Source of the DNA: an uncultured Desulfovibrio sp.
GTDB lineage: Bacteria > Desulfobacterota > Desulfovibrionia > Desulfovibrionales > Desulfovibrionaceae
Length of the DNA stretch: 64,000 nucleotides
Assembly (NCBI GenBank): GCA_913063155.1
Contig: CAJXYU010000001.1
Location: forward strand, 806,001-870,000
Direction: 5' to 3'
In this document: positions 25,340 to 34,376 of the stretch, in pieces
Layout of the letters: every line of letters starts with the position of its first letter
Numbering within the stretch: position 1 is the first letter of the stretch
The notes under the pieces: generated by a model
The model's input: only the letters and a program-made list of their open reading frames with translations
Told to the model about the DNA's origin: nothing
The model's database searches: none
Made by a program: the position numbers and the translations under genes

Positions 25340-28015
25340 TTGAAGCAAAGCGTGTTTTCCGGGATTCCCGAAGTCCTGGACGAAACGAAATACGCCCATG
25401 GCGGCAACCTGAAAAAAATGGCCGAACAGGCGGGCTGTGCTCCCGAAGAACTGCTGGACTTTTCCGCCAGTATGAACCCGCTGGGCCCGCCTCCATGGCT
25501 AGGCATGGAGATCGGGCGGGCGCTCTCCGAAGTGGTGCATTACCCGGATCCGGACTGCACCGACCTGATCATGGCTGCCTGCGAGGCCTACAAAGTCTGG
25601 CCCACCCAGGTGCTGCCCGGTAACGGTGCCTCAGAACTGCTGCACGCGGCAGTGGCCCTGGGGGGATACCGCCAGGCCATCATCCCCTCGCCCACCTATG
25701 TGGATTATGCGCGCCTGTGTTCCCTGCACCGCATGCAGATCTGCGAAACGCCTCTGAAGCTGGAAGAAGGCTTCCAGGTGAACATGGCCAAACTCGGAGC
25801 CATGCTGAGCACGCCCTCCCTGGTCTTCCTGTGCCAGCCCAACAACCCCACGGGACAGGCCTTCGATCCCGCGGAACTGCGCGAGGTGGCCGAAATGTTC
25901 CCGCAGTCGCGGTTCATCGTGGACGAATCCTACGCCGAGTTCATGCCGGGCACCCCGGACAGGCTCGTCAAGGAGCGGCCCGCCAACATTATCACTATAG
26001 TATCCCTGACCAAGTTCTTTTCCATACCGGGACTGCGGCTCGGACTTGCCTTTGCCAACCCGGATCTGATCCTGGCCATGAAGCGTCGCCTACCCACCTG
26101 GTCGGTGAATACCCTGTCCCAACGCGTGGGCGCACGATGTCTGCGGGATAGGGAGTACATGCGTCGCACCAAGGAGCAAGTCCGGCTGTTGCGCGAAAAC
26201 CTGGCCGCAGGCATGCGCAAGGTGCCAGGCATAAAAGTCTACCCGTCTTCCGCCAACTTCCTGCTCTGCAAGGTGGAGCGGCTTGGCCAGGACGCTCTCC
26301 CCCTGTACGACAAACTCTTGAAGGACAAAGTGGCCATCCGCCTGTGCGGCAACTTCGAGGGGCTGGACAACAGTTGGTTCCGGGTGGCCGTGCGCAACGA
26401 GGACGACAACGAAAAACTCATCAAGGCGCTGGAGCGTGCCGCAGGAACGGGCAAGGCCCCGCTGGTGAAACGCGAACAACGCACCCCGGCCATCATGCTT
26501 CAGGGTACCTGCTCCAACGCGGGCAAAAGCGTGTTGGCGGCCGCCATGTGTCGCATCCTGCTCCAGGACGGCTTCCGGGTGGCCCCGTTCAAGGCCCAGA
26601 ACATGTCCCTCAACTCCTTCGTCACCGACGAGGGAGGCGAGATGGGCCGGGCCCAAGTGACCCAGGCCGCCGCCTGCCGCCTCAAGCCGGACGTGCGCAT
26701 GAACCCGGTGCTGCTCAAACCCGGGTCCGACACCGGCTCGCAGGTCATCGTCATGGGCCGTCCCGTGGGCAACATGAGCGTACGCGAGTACGTGCGCTAC
26801 AAGTCTCGTGCCTGGGAGGCCGTGAAGGCCGCCTACGACTCCCTGGCCAACGAGCACGACGTCATGGTCCTGGAGGGGGCCGGAAGCCCTGCGGAGGTCA
26901 ACCTCAAGCAGCACGACATTGTGAACATGGCCATGGCCAAGTATGCGGACGCCAAGGTCATCCTGGCGGGCGACATCGACCGGGGCGGCGTGTTCGCCTC
27001 CCTGGTAGGGACCATGAACCTGCTCACCCCTGCAGAGCGCGACCTGGTGCTCGGCTTCGCCATCAACCGGTTCCGGGGAGACGCCAGCCTGCTGGACCCG
27101 GCCCTGGGTTTCACCTTCCAAAACACGGGCAAGCCGGTCCTGGGCGTGGTGCCGTACATCCACAACCTGGGGCTGCCCGAAGAGGACTCCGTATCCTTCA
27201 AGGACGGCATCCGGCCCGGCGAAGACGACAAGCTGCCCGCGGACCAGTGCGTGGACATCGCAGTCATCGACCTTCCGCGCATTTCCAATTTCAACGACAT
27301 CGACCCGCTCTACGCCGAACCGGACGTACGAGTGCGCATCGTCACCTCGGCCCATGAACTGGGTACGCCCGACGCAGTCATCATCCCCGGCAGCAAAAGC
27401 ACGGTACCGGACATGAAAGCGCTCAAAGGCATGGGCATGGCCGCGGCCATCCGCTCTCTGGCCCACGAGACCAGGACGCGCATCATCGGCATTTGCGGGG
27501 GATTTCAGATGCTTGGCCAGATGGTGGACGATCCTTACGGCCTGGAGTCCGACTCCATCCGCCAGGAAGGGTTCGGACTGCTGCCCATCGCCACGGAGCT
27601 GGCCGCCGAAAAGACGCTCAAGCGAACCATGGGCGTGCATTGCAAGAGCGGCCGCAGGGTGCACGGATACGAAATTCATCACGGCCAGACGCGGGCGCTG
27701 GCGTCCGAACTGCGCGTGTCCATCCGCGACCAGCAGGACGAGCCGCTCGGATTCGGGTTGCCCAACGGCCGGGTCTGGGGCACGTATCTGCACGGGGTGT
27801 TCGATTCCGACGATTTCCGGCGCTGGTTCATCAACGAATTGCGTATGGACAAGGGGCTTGATTTGCTTGACAATCTGCAGACCACCTACGATCTGGAGGC
27901 GAGCCTGGACCATCTCGCCAGCGTGGTGCGCGAATCCCTCGACATGGAGCAGATCTATAATGCTCTCGGTTTCGGCAACAGTTGTCAGCAGGTGCCGTTG
28001 TTTTATAAATTATAA
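25340..28015 (+). CDS. CobD-CobQ fusion: threonine-phosphate decarboxylase and cobyric acid synthase
   Basis: An 891-residue bifunctional cobamide-synthesis protein. Residues about 15-370 are a PLP-dependent CobD/CobC enzyme making aminopropanol phosphate: HGGN near the start, NNPTG, and the PLP-Lys segment [14 protein letters not shown]. Residues about 385-885 are CobQ/CbiP, which amidates the corrin ring: P-loop [19 protein letters not shown], and the glutamine amidotransferase nucleophile in [10 protein letters not shown] with the EIHHGQT histidine. The proposed start is a TTG at 25340 because GGAGG lies just upstream; a GTG at 25304 keeps the frame open. Both enzymes act near the end of corrin assembly, though not in consecutive steps on one substrate. 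Confidence 0.92.
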   Translation: MKQSVFSGIPEVLDETKYAHGGNLKKMAEQAGCAPEELLDFSASMNPLGPPPWLGMEIGRALSEVVHYPDPDCTDLIMAACEAYKVWPTQVLPGNGASELLHAAVALGGYRQAIIPSPTYVDYARLCSLHRMQICETPLKLEEGFQVNMAKLGAMLSTPSLVFLCQPNNPTGQAFDPAELREVAEMFPQSRFIVDESYAEFMPGTPDRLVKERPANIITIVSLTKFFSIPGLRLGLAFANPDLILAMKRRLPTWSVNTLSQRVGARCLRDREYMRRTKEQVRLLRENLAAGMRKVPGIKVYPSSANFLLCKVERLGQDALPLYDKLLKDKVAIRLCGNFEGLDNSWFRVAVRNEDDNEKLIKALERAAGTGKAPLVKREQRTPAIMLQGTCSNAGKSVLAAAMCRILLQDGFRVAPFKAQNMSLNSFVTDEGGEMGRAQVTQAAACRLKPDVRMNPVLLKPGSDTGSQVIVMGRPVGNMSVREYVRYKSRAWEAVKAAYDSLANEHDVMVLEGAGSPAEVNLKQHDIVNMAMAKYADAKVILAGDIDRGGVFASLVGTMNLLTPAERDLVLGFAINRFRGDASLLDPALGFTFQNTGKPVLGVVPYIHNLGLPEEDSVSFKDGIRPGEDDKLPADQCVDIAVIDLPRISNFNDIDPLYAEPDVRVRIVTSAHELGTPDAVIIPGSKSTVPDMKALKGMGMAAAIRSLAHETRTRIIGICGGFQMLGQMVDDPYGLESDSIRQEGFGLLPIATELAAEKTLKRTMGVHCKSGRRVHGYEIHHGQTRALASELRVSIRDQQDEPLGFGLPNGRVWGTYLHGVFDSDDFRRWFINELRMDKGLDLLDNLQTTYDLEASLDHLASVVRESLDMEQIYNALGFGNSCQQVPLFYKL

Positions 28016-28488
28016 AAATAATTCTTCGCGCTTACGCACACCACAAACTGAGAGTAAGCTATATTCAGGCTTCGCTCTGAAGGCGACTTACCGAATAGCC
28101 ATTTCTCTCGTCGCAAAGCACACGAATGTTCGCCGAATTAAGCCGGCTCACACCCTAGTGCTTTCAGCAGCGTGTTCAATGTACCGGCCTTCGTAATTTA
28201 ATCCGTTTTCTTCTTCAGCCAATGCAGGTTAAGTCAGTCCCGCAGGAACATTTGACTTAACCTTTACCTGCTTTCAGCCAAACAGGACGAAATCAAAGCG
28301 GGAAGGGAGGGGAGGGAGGAGCTGCAAGCACCTCTCTTTTCATCCTTTCCTCAAATGGTTCTCAAAAAATGATGGGATTGGCTATATCTTGATCGCCCTC
28401 GGGCGCAGGAAATAATCTTCGCCCGAGGGGACGAAACCCCTCAGGCGACGCAAAGACTCGGTTGCTTATTGCGCGTCAGCGCAAACGC
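28016..28488. other. Gene-free gap with hairpins and a G-quadruplex motif
   Basis: A 473-bp gap between cobDQ and the convergent TPM gene. No gene is seen. It holds an 11-bp inverted repeat (28226-28236 with 28253-28263), a G-tract array (28300-28316), a 10-bp hairpin (28396-28405 with 28420-28429), an overlapping 6-bp hairpin (28425-28430 with 28437-28442), and a terminator-like structure ending at the T-run near 28491-28497. Confidence 0.6.
28226..28263. repeat. Perfect 11-bp inverted repeat
   Basis: AGGTTAAGTCA and TGACTTAACCT with a 16-nt spacer, downstream of the cobDQ stop codon. It has no T-run; it could be a regulator site or an mRNA 3' hairpin. Confidence 0.5.
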
Positions 28489-28497
28489 CTATTTTTT
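28443..28497 (+). terminator. Probable terminator downstream of cobDQ
   Basis: Outer arms AGGCG (28443-28447) and CGCCT (28486-28490) enclose a TGCGC-GTCA-GCGCA hairpin, followed by ATTTTTT on the plus strand. It overlaps the end of the convergent TPM gene. The distance from cobDQ is long, so the assignment is tentative. Confidence 0.4.
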
Positions 28498-29130
28498 CAC
28501 TTCCCCATCAACGATCAGGTTCGGTAACTCATCTGTATCATCAGGCTTGATGGGGAAATTCTCCGTGATCAACTCGCCGCATTTGGCGACGGCCTTGCAG
28601 ATGCCGTCCGCCGGAGCACCGGTACGAATCCCTTTAGTCACCAGTTGCACGACCTCGTCCCAGACTTTGGGATCCACCTTGTCGTTGATGCCCTTGTCGG
28701 CCAGCACCTGGACCATGCGTTCGTACACCGAAACATAGATGATGATCCCGGTCTGATCACGGGTCTGGTGCAGCCCGTTCAGGTAAAAGTTGGTGATGGC
28801 CGCCTCGTCCACTTCCTCAGCCATCTGACGACGGGAAACAAACGGTTTTTTCAGGGTTGACGCATATCGTAATACAACTTGAAATACGCAGTAAGCTCCC
28901 AGGAAAATGGCCAAAAACATCCACATGTCTTCGCTGCCAAGGGCCATGCAAACGGCCACGGAGGCGGCCACGCCCAGCAGCAGCGAGCCGAACGCCACCG
29001 CGCTCGGGTAGTGGTAGGACTCGCTGGCGATCACGGGCACGATCTCGCCGGAAGTGCTCCGCTCCACGCCCTTGACGCATTCGATGATCTTCTGCTGTTC
29101 TTCCTGGGTCAAAAATGTCTGAGCACCCAT
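28489..29130 (-). CDS. TPM-domain membrane protein
   Basis: A 213-residue protein with a TPM (YgcG/Psb32) domain. The N-terminal part has LTQEEQQKIIECVKGVERSTSGEIVPV, followed by two hydrophobic segments (about 48-95), then the second half of the domain with TGIIIYVSVYERMVQVLADKGI. The split of the TPM fold by membrane segments is typical of the YgcG-like subgroup. The ATG at 29130 follows AAGGAA; the frame opens at 29256 within the preceding gene. It is the third gene of a lemA-TPM-TPM operon with unknown function in envelope biology. Confidence 0.85.
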   Translation of the reverse strand: MGAQTFLTQEEQQKIIECVKGVERSTSGEIVPVIASESYHYPSAVAFGSLLLGVAASVAVCMALGSEDMWMFLAIFLGAYCVFQVVLRYASTLKKPFVSRRQMAEEVDEAAITNFYLNGLHQTRDQTGIIIYVSVYERMVQVLADKGINDKVDPKVWDEVVQLVTKGIRTGAPADGICKAVAKCGELITENFPIKPDDTDELPNLIVDGEVKK

Positions 29131-29173
29131 TTGCAGTTCCTTGTGGTTATCTGTAGTTATCGATTGAGATCGT

Positions 29174-29959
29174 CTACCAGCCCCCGGAGGCGCCACCGCC
29201 GCCGAAGCCGCCACCACCGCCGGAGAACCCACCGAAGCCGCCTCCTCCGAACCCACCGCCGCCGAAACCGCCGGAGGAACGATGGCTGCCGCCCATCATG
29301 GAGCCGAGTATGATCCAGGGCAGGATACCGCCGCTGGAGCGCCCCCTGCGACCGTGACGACCCAGAAAACCAAAGGCCCAGATAGGCAGGAAGAAGAGCA
29401 GGAACAGGAGCTTGAAGATACTCCCGCCGGAGCTGCGACGCTCGCGTTTGAGGCCCGTGCCCTTGAATTCGCCGCGCGAGGCCTTGATCATGGCCACGGT
29501 GCCCAGCAGGAAGCCGTCGTCAAAGCGCCCCTGCTTGAATTCCGGGGAAATGACATTGTCCACGATCTGGCCGGAGAGCACGTCCGTAAGTGCACCTTCC
29601 AGGCCGTAGCCCACCTCGATGCGCATCTTGCGGTCGTTCTTGCTCACCAGCAGGAGCGCGCCGTTGTCCTTGTCCTTCTGGCCGATCTTCCAGGCCTCGG
29701 ACACACGCATGGAAAAGTCCTCGATGGAGTCGCCTTCCAGGGAAGGCACGGTCAGCACCACGATCTGGGTAGAGTCCGAAGCCTCGAACCGGGCCAGCAT
29801 CTCATTAAGTTTGCGTTCGGTCTTGGCCGTGATCATGTTTCCGTAGTCGTTGACCCGGCCCTTGAGCGCGGGCACGTCCAGGGCGAACGCGGATATTGCC
29901 GTGAAAAGCACCAGGGCCGCCGTGCAGAGCACGGCAGCCGTTTTTGCGGGAAACTTCAT
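29174..29959 (-). CDS. TPM-domain protein with Gly-rich tail (YgcG-like)
   Basis: A 261-residue exported protein. It has a signal peptide (about 1-27), a TPM domain (about 30-165) with VNDYGNMIT, TQIVVLTVPSLEGDSIEDFSMRVSEAWKIGQKD-type features and MRIEVGYGLEGALTD, then a membrane segment near 185-200. It ends in a long tail almost entirely Gly, Phe and Ser. This layout is standard for YgcG-family partners of LemA. It lies 15 bp after lemA. Confidence 0.9.
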   Translation of the reverse strand: MKFPAKTAAVLCTAALVLFTAISAFALDVPALKGRVNDYGNMITAKTERKLNEMLARFEASDSTQIVVLTVPSLEGDSIEDFSMRVSEAWKIGQKDKDNGALLLVSKNDRKMRIEVGYGLEGALTDVLSGQIVDNVISPEFKQGRFDDGFLLGTVAMIKASRGEFKGTGLKRERRSSGGSIFKLLFLLFFLPIWAFGFLGRHGRRGRSSGGILPWIILGSMMGGSHRSSGGFGGGGFGGGGFGGFSGGGGGFGGGGASGGW

Positions 29960-29974
29960 GCGCCTGCCCCCCGA

Positions 29975-30574
29975 TTAACCCTGCGTCCCGAAATCGACCT
30001 TGGGCGCGGTCTTGGCGCCCTGGTCAGCGGCAAAGAATTCCTTGCGCTCCAGGTTCAGCAACATGTTGTTGGTCAGGGAGTTGGGGAACTTGCGGATGGA
30101 ATAGTTGAAGGTCTTCACCGCGTCGTTGTAGCGCTTGCGGGCTACGGTGATGCGGTTTTCCGTCCCTTCGAGCTGATGCTGCAGGCCCAGGAAGTTCTGG
30201 TTGGCCTGGAGCTGGGGATACCGTTCCACCACGACCATGAGCCGGGACAGGGCCGAAGACAACGCGCCCTGGGCGTCGGCCATTTTCTGCAGGGCGGCCT
30301 TGTCGCCGAGTTGCTGCGGGGTGATGGTGGCCTGAGTGGCCTTGGAGCGGGCCTCGATTACGGCCTGCAGGGTTTCACGCTCGTGAGAGGCCGCGGCCTT
30401 GACCGTGGCCACCAGATTGGGAATCAGGTCGGCGCGGCGCTGCAAAGCGGCTTCCAGGTTGCCCCAGGCCGCAAAGACTTCTTCCTCCTGCTGCTGCATG
30501 GAGTTGTAGCCACAACCGGCGAGAGAAAGAGTCAGCAATGCCAGGGCGATAACGAAAAAAATACGTTTGATCAT
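29975..30574 (-). CDS. lemA: LemA family lipoprotein
   Basis: A 199-residue LemA protein. The N-terminus carries a lipobox (LAGC, Cys near 21), so it is probably lipid-anchored. The helical core shows QRRADLIPNLVATVKAAASHE and YPQLQANQNFLGLQ, then ENRITVARKRYNDAVKTFN and the FPNSL motif. The family's role is not settled. It heads the operon and is followed by two TPM-domain genes. The promoter is seen at 30614-30642. Confidence 0.93.
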   Translation of the reverse strand: MIKRIFFVIALALLTLSLAGCGYNSMQQQEEEVFAAWGNLEAALQRRADLIPNLVATVKAAASHERETLQAVIEARSKATQATITPQQLGDKAALQKMADAQGALSSALSRLMVVVERYPQLQANQNFLGLQHQLEGTENRITVARKRYNDAVKTFNYSIRKFPNSLTNNMLLNLERKEFFAADQGAKTAPKVDFGTQG

Positions 30575-30613
30575 ATTGGAATCCCGTGGTTTTCAAGGTT
30601 GAAATACGGGATT

Positions 30614-30642
30614 CTAATACCGAACGAGATTTGTACCCGCAA
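30614..30642 (-). promoter_or_regulatory. Sigma-70-like promoter of the lemA operon
   Basis: On the minus strand, TTGCGG (30642-30637) and TATTAG (30619-30614) are separated by 17 nt and stand about 40 nt upstream of the lemA start. Confidence 0.5.
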
Positions 30643-30664
30643 GGGAAATGAATGCGTTTCAAAC

Positions 30665-30865
30665 CTACGCTTTGTTGTGAAGGCCGGGATGCTCCTCCTT
30701 GTCGACGGCCTCACCCTCCGGGAAACACCCGCTCTCCATGCGGTTCAAAACCTCCACCAGCAGGTCGGCGTTCGGACTTTCCGCACGGATGAACCGCAGC
30801 CCGGTCAGGGCCGCCGCAAAAAGCAGAATCCACAGGGCAATGTCGAGGTACACACAGGTCGTCAT
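30665..30865 (-). CDS. Small membrane protein, unknown
   Basis: A 66-residue protein with one N-terminal membrane segment (about 5-22) and a short acidic cytoplasmic tail ending in His/Asn/Lys. The ATG at 30865 is favoured by a GGAGGAT site 5 nt upstream; the frame extends to 30973 but would overlap murI. I do not recognise the family. It follows murI by 88 bp on the same strand and may be in the same transcript. Confidence 0.6.
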   Translation of the reverse strand: MTTCVYLDIALWILLFAAALTGLRFIRAESPNADLLVEVLNRMESGCFPEGEAVDKEEHPGLHNKA

Positions 30866-30953
30866 GCCATCCTCCAAATCTGTTTCTACATTTTCCATCA
30901 AAACAGACGCGGGTGACAAGGGCATGACGGCCCGGCAGCGGTTGCGTGAAGCT

Positions 30954-31805
30954 TTACAGGTCCACGAGCTCAACGTCCTGTTCCGCTATGGGCGTCCCGA
31001 GAAACATGGTGCCCGTACGAGCAAACTTGGAGGCGTCGTCGGTGGTCAGAAAGAGGGTTCCGCCGCAACCGTCACGGCCGTTTGTCTGACCCGAATCACG
31101 CAGTTCCGCCTGGATGGCGTCCGCCGCGGTGGCCGCGGAGTCCACGATGGCCACATCCGGGCCGATCACATTGCGGATGGCCCCGGCCAGCAGCGGAAAG
31201 TGGGTGCAGCCCAGAACCAAGGTGTCGGGGACGCTCGGCCTGTCCGAACCGGACGGAGGATCGAAAATCGGCATGAGATAACGGGCAGCCACGCCCTCGG
31301 TGATCTCGCCCTCGACCCATCCTTCCTCGGCCAAGGCTACGAACAGAGGGGTGGCCCTGCCGAGGATGAGCGCCTCCGGACGCAGGGCGTGGATGGCTCG
31401 ATGGTATGCCCCTCCGGCAATGGTGCCCTCGGTTGCGACGACCGCGATGACGCCGCTTTTCGAGGCCCGGCAAGCGGCCTGTGCTCCGGGCCGGACCACA
31501 CCGATGACCGGCAGGCCCGGGTTGGCCCGCCGCACGGCGTCCACGGCCACGGAGCTGGCCGTATTGCAGGCGATGACCAGCATCTTTACCCCTCGCTCCA
31601 CCAGCTTGACCGTGGCTTGCAGGGCGTAGCGGGTGACAGTGTGAGCACTTTTGGTCCCGTAAGGAAGTCGGGCGGTATCGCCCAGGTAGAGAATCTCCTC
31701 GCAGGGCATGCGTTCCCGAAGCGCCTTGAGGACGGTCAACCCGCCGACGCCGGAGTCGAACATGCCCACAGGGAGCTTTGATTGTTGACTATTCAGGTGG
31801 TTCAT
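30954..31805 (-). CDS. murI: Glutamate racemase
   Basis: A 283-residue enzyme that makes D-glutamate for peptidoglycan. The first catalytic Cys motif is VIACNTASSVA and the second is LGCTHFPLL. The N-terminus shows FDSGVGGLTVL, and GDTARLPYG follows. The ATG at 31805 is used since it gives a normal N-terminus; the ribosome-binding site is weak and the frame extends to 31874. Confidence 0.95.
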   Translation of the reverse strand: MNHLNSQQSKLPVGMFDSGVGGLTVLKALRERMPCEEILYLGDTARLPYGTKSAHTVTRYALQATVKLVERGVKMLVIACNTASSVAVDAVRRANPGLPVIGVVRPGAQAACRASKSGVIAVVATEGTIAGGAYHRAIHALRPEALILGRATPLFVALAEEGWVEGEITEGVAARYLMPIFDPPSGSDRPSVPDTLVLGCTHFPLLAGAIRNVIGPDVAIVDSAATAADAIQAELRDSGQTNGRDGCGGTLFLTTDDASKFARTGTMFLGTPIAEQDVELVDL

Positions 31806-31897
31806 GGCGGGAAGTGCAGCACATTTCCCCGAAAAAACCAAGCAGCAAACAGACGCCGGATTTGACACGCCCATAAAATAGGGGCAAAGGAACCCCC

Positions 31898-32581
31898 ATG
31901 AACGAATTGCTTTGGCTTCTTTTCGCGGTTCTGGACCTGTGCATGGTGCTGGCGGTGTTCCGTTTCTTCGGGCGCACCGGTCTCTTTGCGCTCATTGTTT
32001 TCAACCTGCTCATCTGCAACCTGCAGGTCATGAAAACCGTTGAACTTTTCGGGTTGACCACCACCCTGGGCAATATCCTTTATGCCAGCGTGTTCCTGTC
32101 CACGGACATGATCAGCGAATTTTTCGGCAAAAAGGACGCCAAAAAAGCCGTCATGCTCGGCTTCGTGGCCCTGATCATGATGGTGGGCTATATGCAGCTC
32201 GCTCTGCTCTTCCAGCCCAGCGCCGACGACTTTGCCCAGCCGCATCTGGCCGCCCTGTTCGGCTTCATGCCCCGCATCGCCCTGGGCAGCCTGTGCGCCT
32301 ACCTGGTCTCCCAGATGCACGATGTCTGGGCCTTCCATTACCTGAAGGAAAAAACCGGCGGCAAACACCTGTGGCTGCGCAACAACCTGAGCACCATGTT
32401 CAGCCAGCTCCTGGACTCCGTAGTCTTCTGCCTCATTGCCTTCTGGGGCCTCTTCCCCACATCCGTGTTGGTGGAAATCGTCGTCTCCACGTACCTTGTC
32501 AAACTCCTGGTGGCGGCGCTGGACACTCCGTTCATTTACCTCGCCAAGCACCTTTTTGGGAAACAGCCTGCAACGGCCTGA
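31898..32581 (+). CDS. Queuosine precursor transporter (YhhQ family)
   Basis: A 227-residue inner-membrane protein with about six hydrophobic segments. YhhQ/QPTR family features are VVFNL-like first segments, LGNILYASVFLSTDMISEFFGKKDAKKAV, and the late NNLSTMFSQLLDSVVF stretch. Members import preQ0/preQ1 for tRNA queuosine synthesis. An AAAGGAA site precedes the ATG. It is divergent from murI. The heptosyltransferase that follows starts 28 bp later and may share the transcript. Confidence 0.9.
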   Translation: MNELLWLLFAVLDLCMVLAVFRFFGRTGLFALIVFNLLICNLQVMKTVELFGLTTTLGNILYASVFLSTDMISEFFGKKDAKKAVMLGFVALIMMVGYMQLALLFQPSADDFAQPHLAALFGFMPRIALGSLCAYLVSQMHDVWAFHYLKEKTGGKHLWLRNNLSTMFSQLLDSVVFCLIAFWGLFPTSVLVEIVVSTYLVKLLVAALDTPFIYLAKHLFGKQPATA

Positions 32582-32609
32582 GACGAAGAACCGGGAGACC
32601 GGCATTAGC

Positions 32610-33659
32610 ATGAAGGAATACCGCAAGATCGGCGTCTGGCAGACCGCCTTCATCGGCGACGCAGTCCTGACGCTGCCCCTGCTCAGCGCCCTGAAGCAGC
32701 TCCATCCCCGGGCCGAGATCCATCTCTGGGTCCGTCAGGGACTGGCTGGCCTGTTTTCTGGACAGCCCGAACTTGCGGCCGTGCACGAATTCGACAAGCG
32801 AGGCCAGGACAAATCCCTGCCGGCCGCCCACAGGCTGGGCCGGGTGATATCAAAGCAGGGCTTCGACCTCTGGATTTCCGCCCACCGCAGCCTGCGAAGC
32901 GCCGTTGTTTCCCGGGCCACCGAAATTCCCACCCGCATCGGTTACAGCACTCCTTGGTTCAACCGCTTCGCCTATACCGCCACCGTGGACCGACGCTTCG
33001 ACGATCTGGAGGAGATCGAACGGCTGCACCAGCTTCTCGGCCCTCTTACGGAAGACGCATCCATCCCGGAAGCCCGGCTGAGATTGCCGAAGCAGACCCT
33101 GGAATTCGCCGACGCATTCTGGGATGAGCACGGCCTGCGGGGCGACAGGGTCCTGGGCGTGCACCCCGGCTCCACCTGGCCCACCAAATGCTGGCTGCCC
33201 GACTATTTCGCGGAAGTGATCCGCAATGCAGCCAACGAGGGGGTCACCGTACTGGTCTTCGGCGGCCCGGGCGAGGAGAAACTGGCGGGCGAGATCGTGG
33301 AAAAAGCGGGAGGCTCAGGACGTTACGTGCACAACCAGGCCGGAAAGCTGGACCTGCTCCAGCTGGCGGCGGTCATGGGCAGGCTCGACGCCTGCCTGAC
33401 CAACGATTCCGGGCCCATGCACCTGGCTTGGACCCAGGACGTGCCTCTGGTGGCGCTGTTCGGCCCCACAGTGCGCAAGTTGGGCTTCTATCCTCGTGGA
33501 GAACGATCCACAGTGCTGGAATCCGATCTCAAATGCCGCCCCTGCGGCCTGCACGGCCCGCGCAAGTGCCCGGAAAAGCACCACGACTGCATGAAAAATA
33601 TCGCCCCGGCCCAAGTCTGGAAAGAGCTGCGCGCCAAGCTGGACCTGCCCCAGGATTAA
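32610..33659 (+). CDS. GT9 family heptosyltransferase (WaaF-like)
   Basis: A 349-residue glycosyltransferase family 9 protein, probably ADP-heptose:LPS heptosyltransferase II-like. Evidence: GD-x-VLTLPLLSALK near the start, HPGSTWPTKCW, FGGPGE, LTNDSGPMHLAW, and the C-terminal segment with CRPCGLHGP followed by CP and HDCM, a pattern seen in heptosyltransferase II. It acts at the inner leaflet in LPS core assembly. The ATG at 32610 has a GGGAG site, although 12 nt away; the frame extends upstream into the transporter gene. Confidence 0.9.
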   Translation: MKEYRKIGVWQTAFIGDAVLTLPLLSALKQLHPRAEIHLWVRQGLAGLFSGQPELAAVHEFDKRGQDKSLPAAHRLGRVISKQGFDLWISAHRSLRSAVVSRATEIPTRIGYSTPWFNRFAYTATVDRRFDDLEEIERLHQLLGPLTEDASIPEARLRLPKQTLEFADAFWDEHGLRGDRVLGVHPGSTWPTKCWLPDYFAEVIRNAANEGVTVLVFGGPGEEKLAGEIVEKAGGSGRYVHNQAGKLDLLQLAAVMGRLDACLTNDSGPMHLAWTQDVPLVALFGPTVRKLGFYPRGERSTVLESDLKCRPCGLHGPRKCPEKHHDCMKNIAPAQVWKELRAKLDLPQD

Positions 33660-33740
33660 AAACACCTCCCCCCTTGTGAATCGGGAGAAATCAGCTATTC
33701 TGACTCTGCAGCCGCCATCCCTTTTGCCCAAGGAGTCCCA

Positions 33741-34163
33741 ATGCTCTGGTTTCACCCGGCCATACAGGCCTTGGTCACTTTGCTGGCCCTGTACGTCTTC
33801 CTTCTGGGCCTGAACCGTTTTCTGACCCAGCACTTCGGGATCAAGCGTACGTTTCTCTGGAAACGCCACGTATGGTTGGGCAAGACCGTCATCCTGCTCT
33901 GGTTCGCCGGACTTGTGGGAGGGCTGCTCATGGCCCGCACCGCATGGTCCGTGAACTTCATCACCGGCCGACACTACCATGTGGCCCTGATCATGTTGCC
34001 GCTGCTCATCTTCGGCTACCTGAGCGGCATCATCATGGACGCACACAAAAAAAACCGCCGCTTCCTGCCCCTGCTCCACGCCCTGAACAACGCGGCACTG
34101 CTGATTCTTGCCCTTTACCAGTTCTATACGGGGTGGGCCGTACTCAAGGATTTCGTGCTCTGA
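33741..34163 (+). CDS. DUF4079-like membrane protein (b561-type)
   Basis: A 140-residue protein with four hydrophobic segments and conserved-looking His residues (His5, KRHVW near 43, RHYH near 78-80, DAHKK near 100, LLHALNN near 113). The His spacing fits a cytochrome b561-like haem-binding bundle, and the sequence looks like the DUF4079 family; both are inferred from pattern only. An AAGGAG site precedes the ATG. Confidence 0.7.
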   Translation: MLWFHPAIQALVTLLALYVFLLGLNRFLTQHFGIKRTFLWKRHVWLGKTVILLWFAGLVGGLLMARTAWSVNFITGRHYHVALIMLPLLIFGYLSGIIMDAHKKNRRFLPLLHALNNAALLILALYQFYTGWAVLKDFVL

Positions 34164-34376
34164 TTTCTGGAGCTGAATTCTTTTGAAACGAGCGGTACTT
34201 TAGCCTGAAGTTGAAACAGGGCAGCATTTCCCAATTCTACAGACAGAGAATTCTTCCACGATGGAGACAAACCTTCGTCTGACGTTGTTCCATGCTTCAA
34301 TTGCAATGAAGGGAAGGAGTTGCGGATTGCTGGCCGCTCCCCAACTTACAGTTGAGCTACAATGGAGGGAAAATAA

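Noticed and set aside
26090-27913. A 607-codon minus-strand frame opposite cobDQ
   Set aside because: The opposite strand has both CobD and CobQ active-site motifs; this frame shows none.
29282-30916. A 544-codon plus-strand frame opposite the lemA operon
   Set aside because: The Gly-rich tail and TPM/LemA domains are on the minus strand; the plus frame is its shadow.
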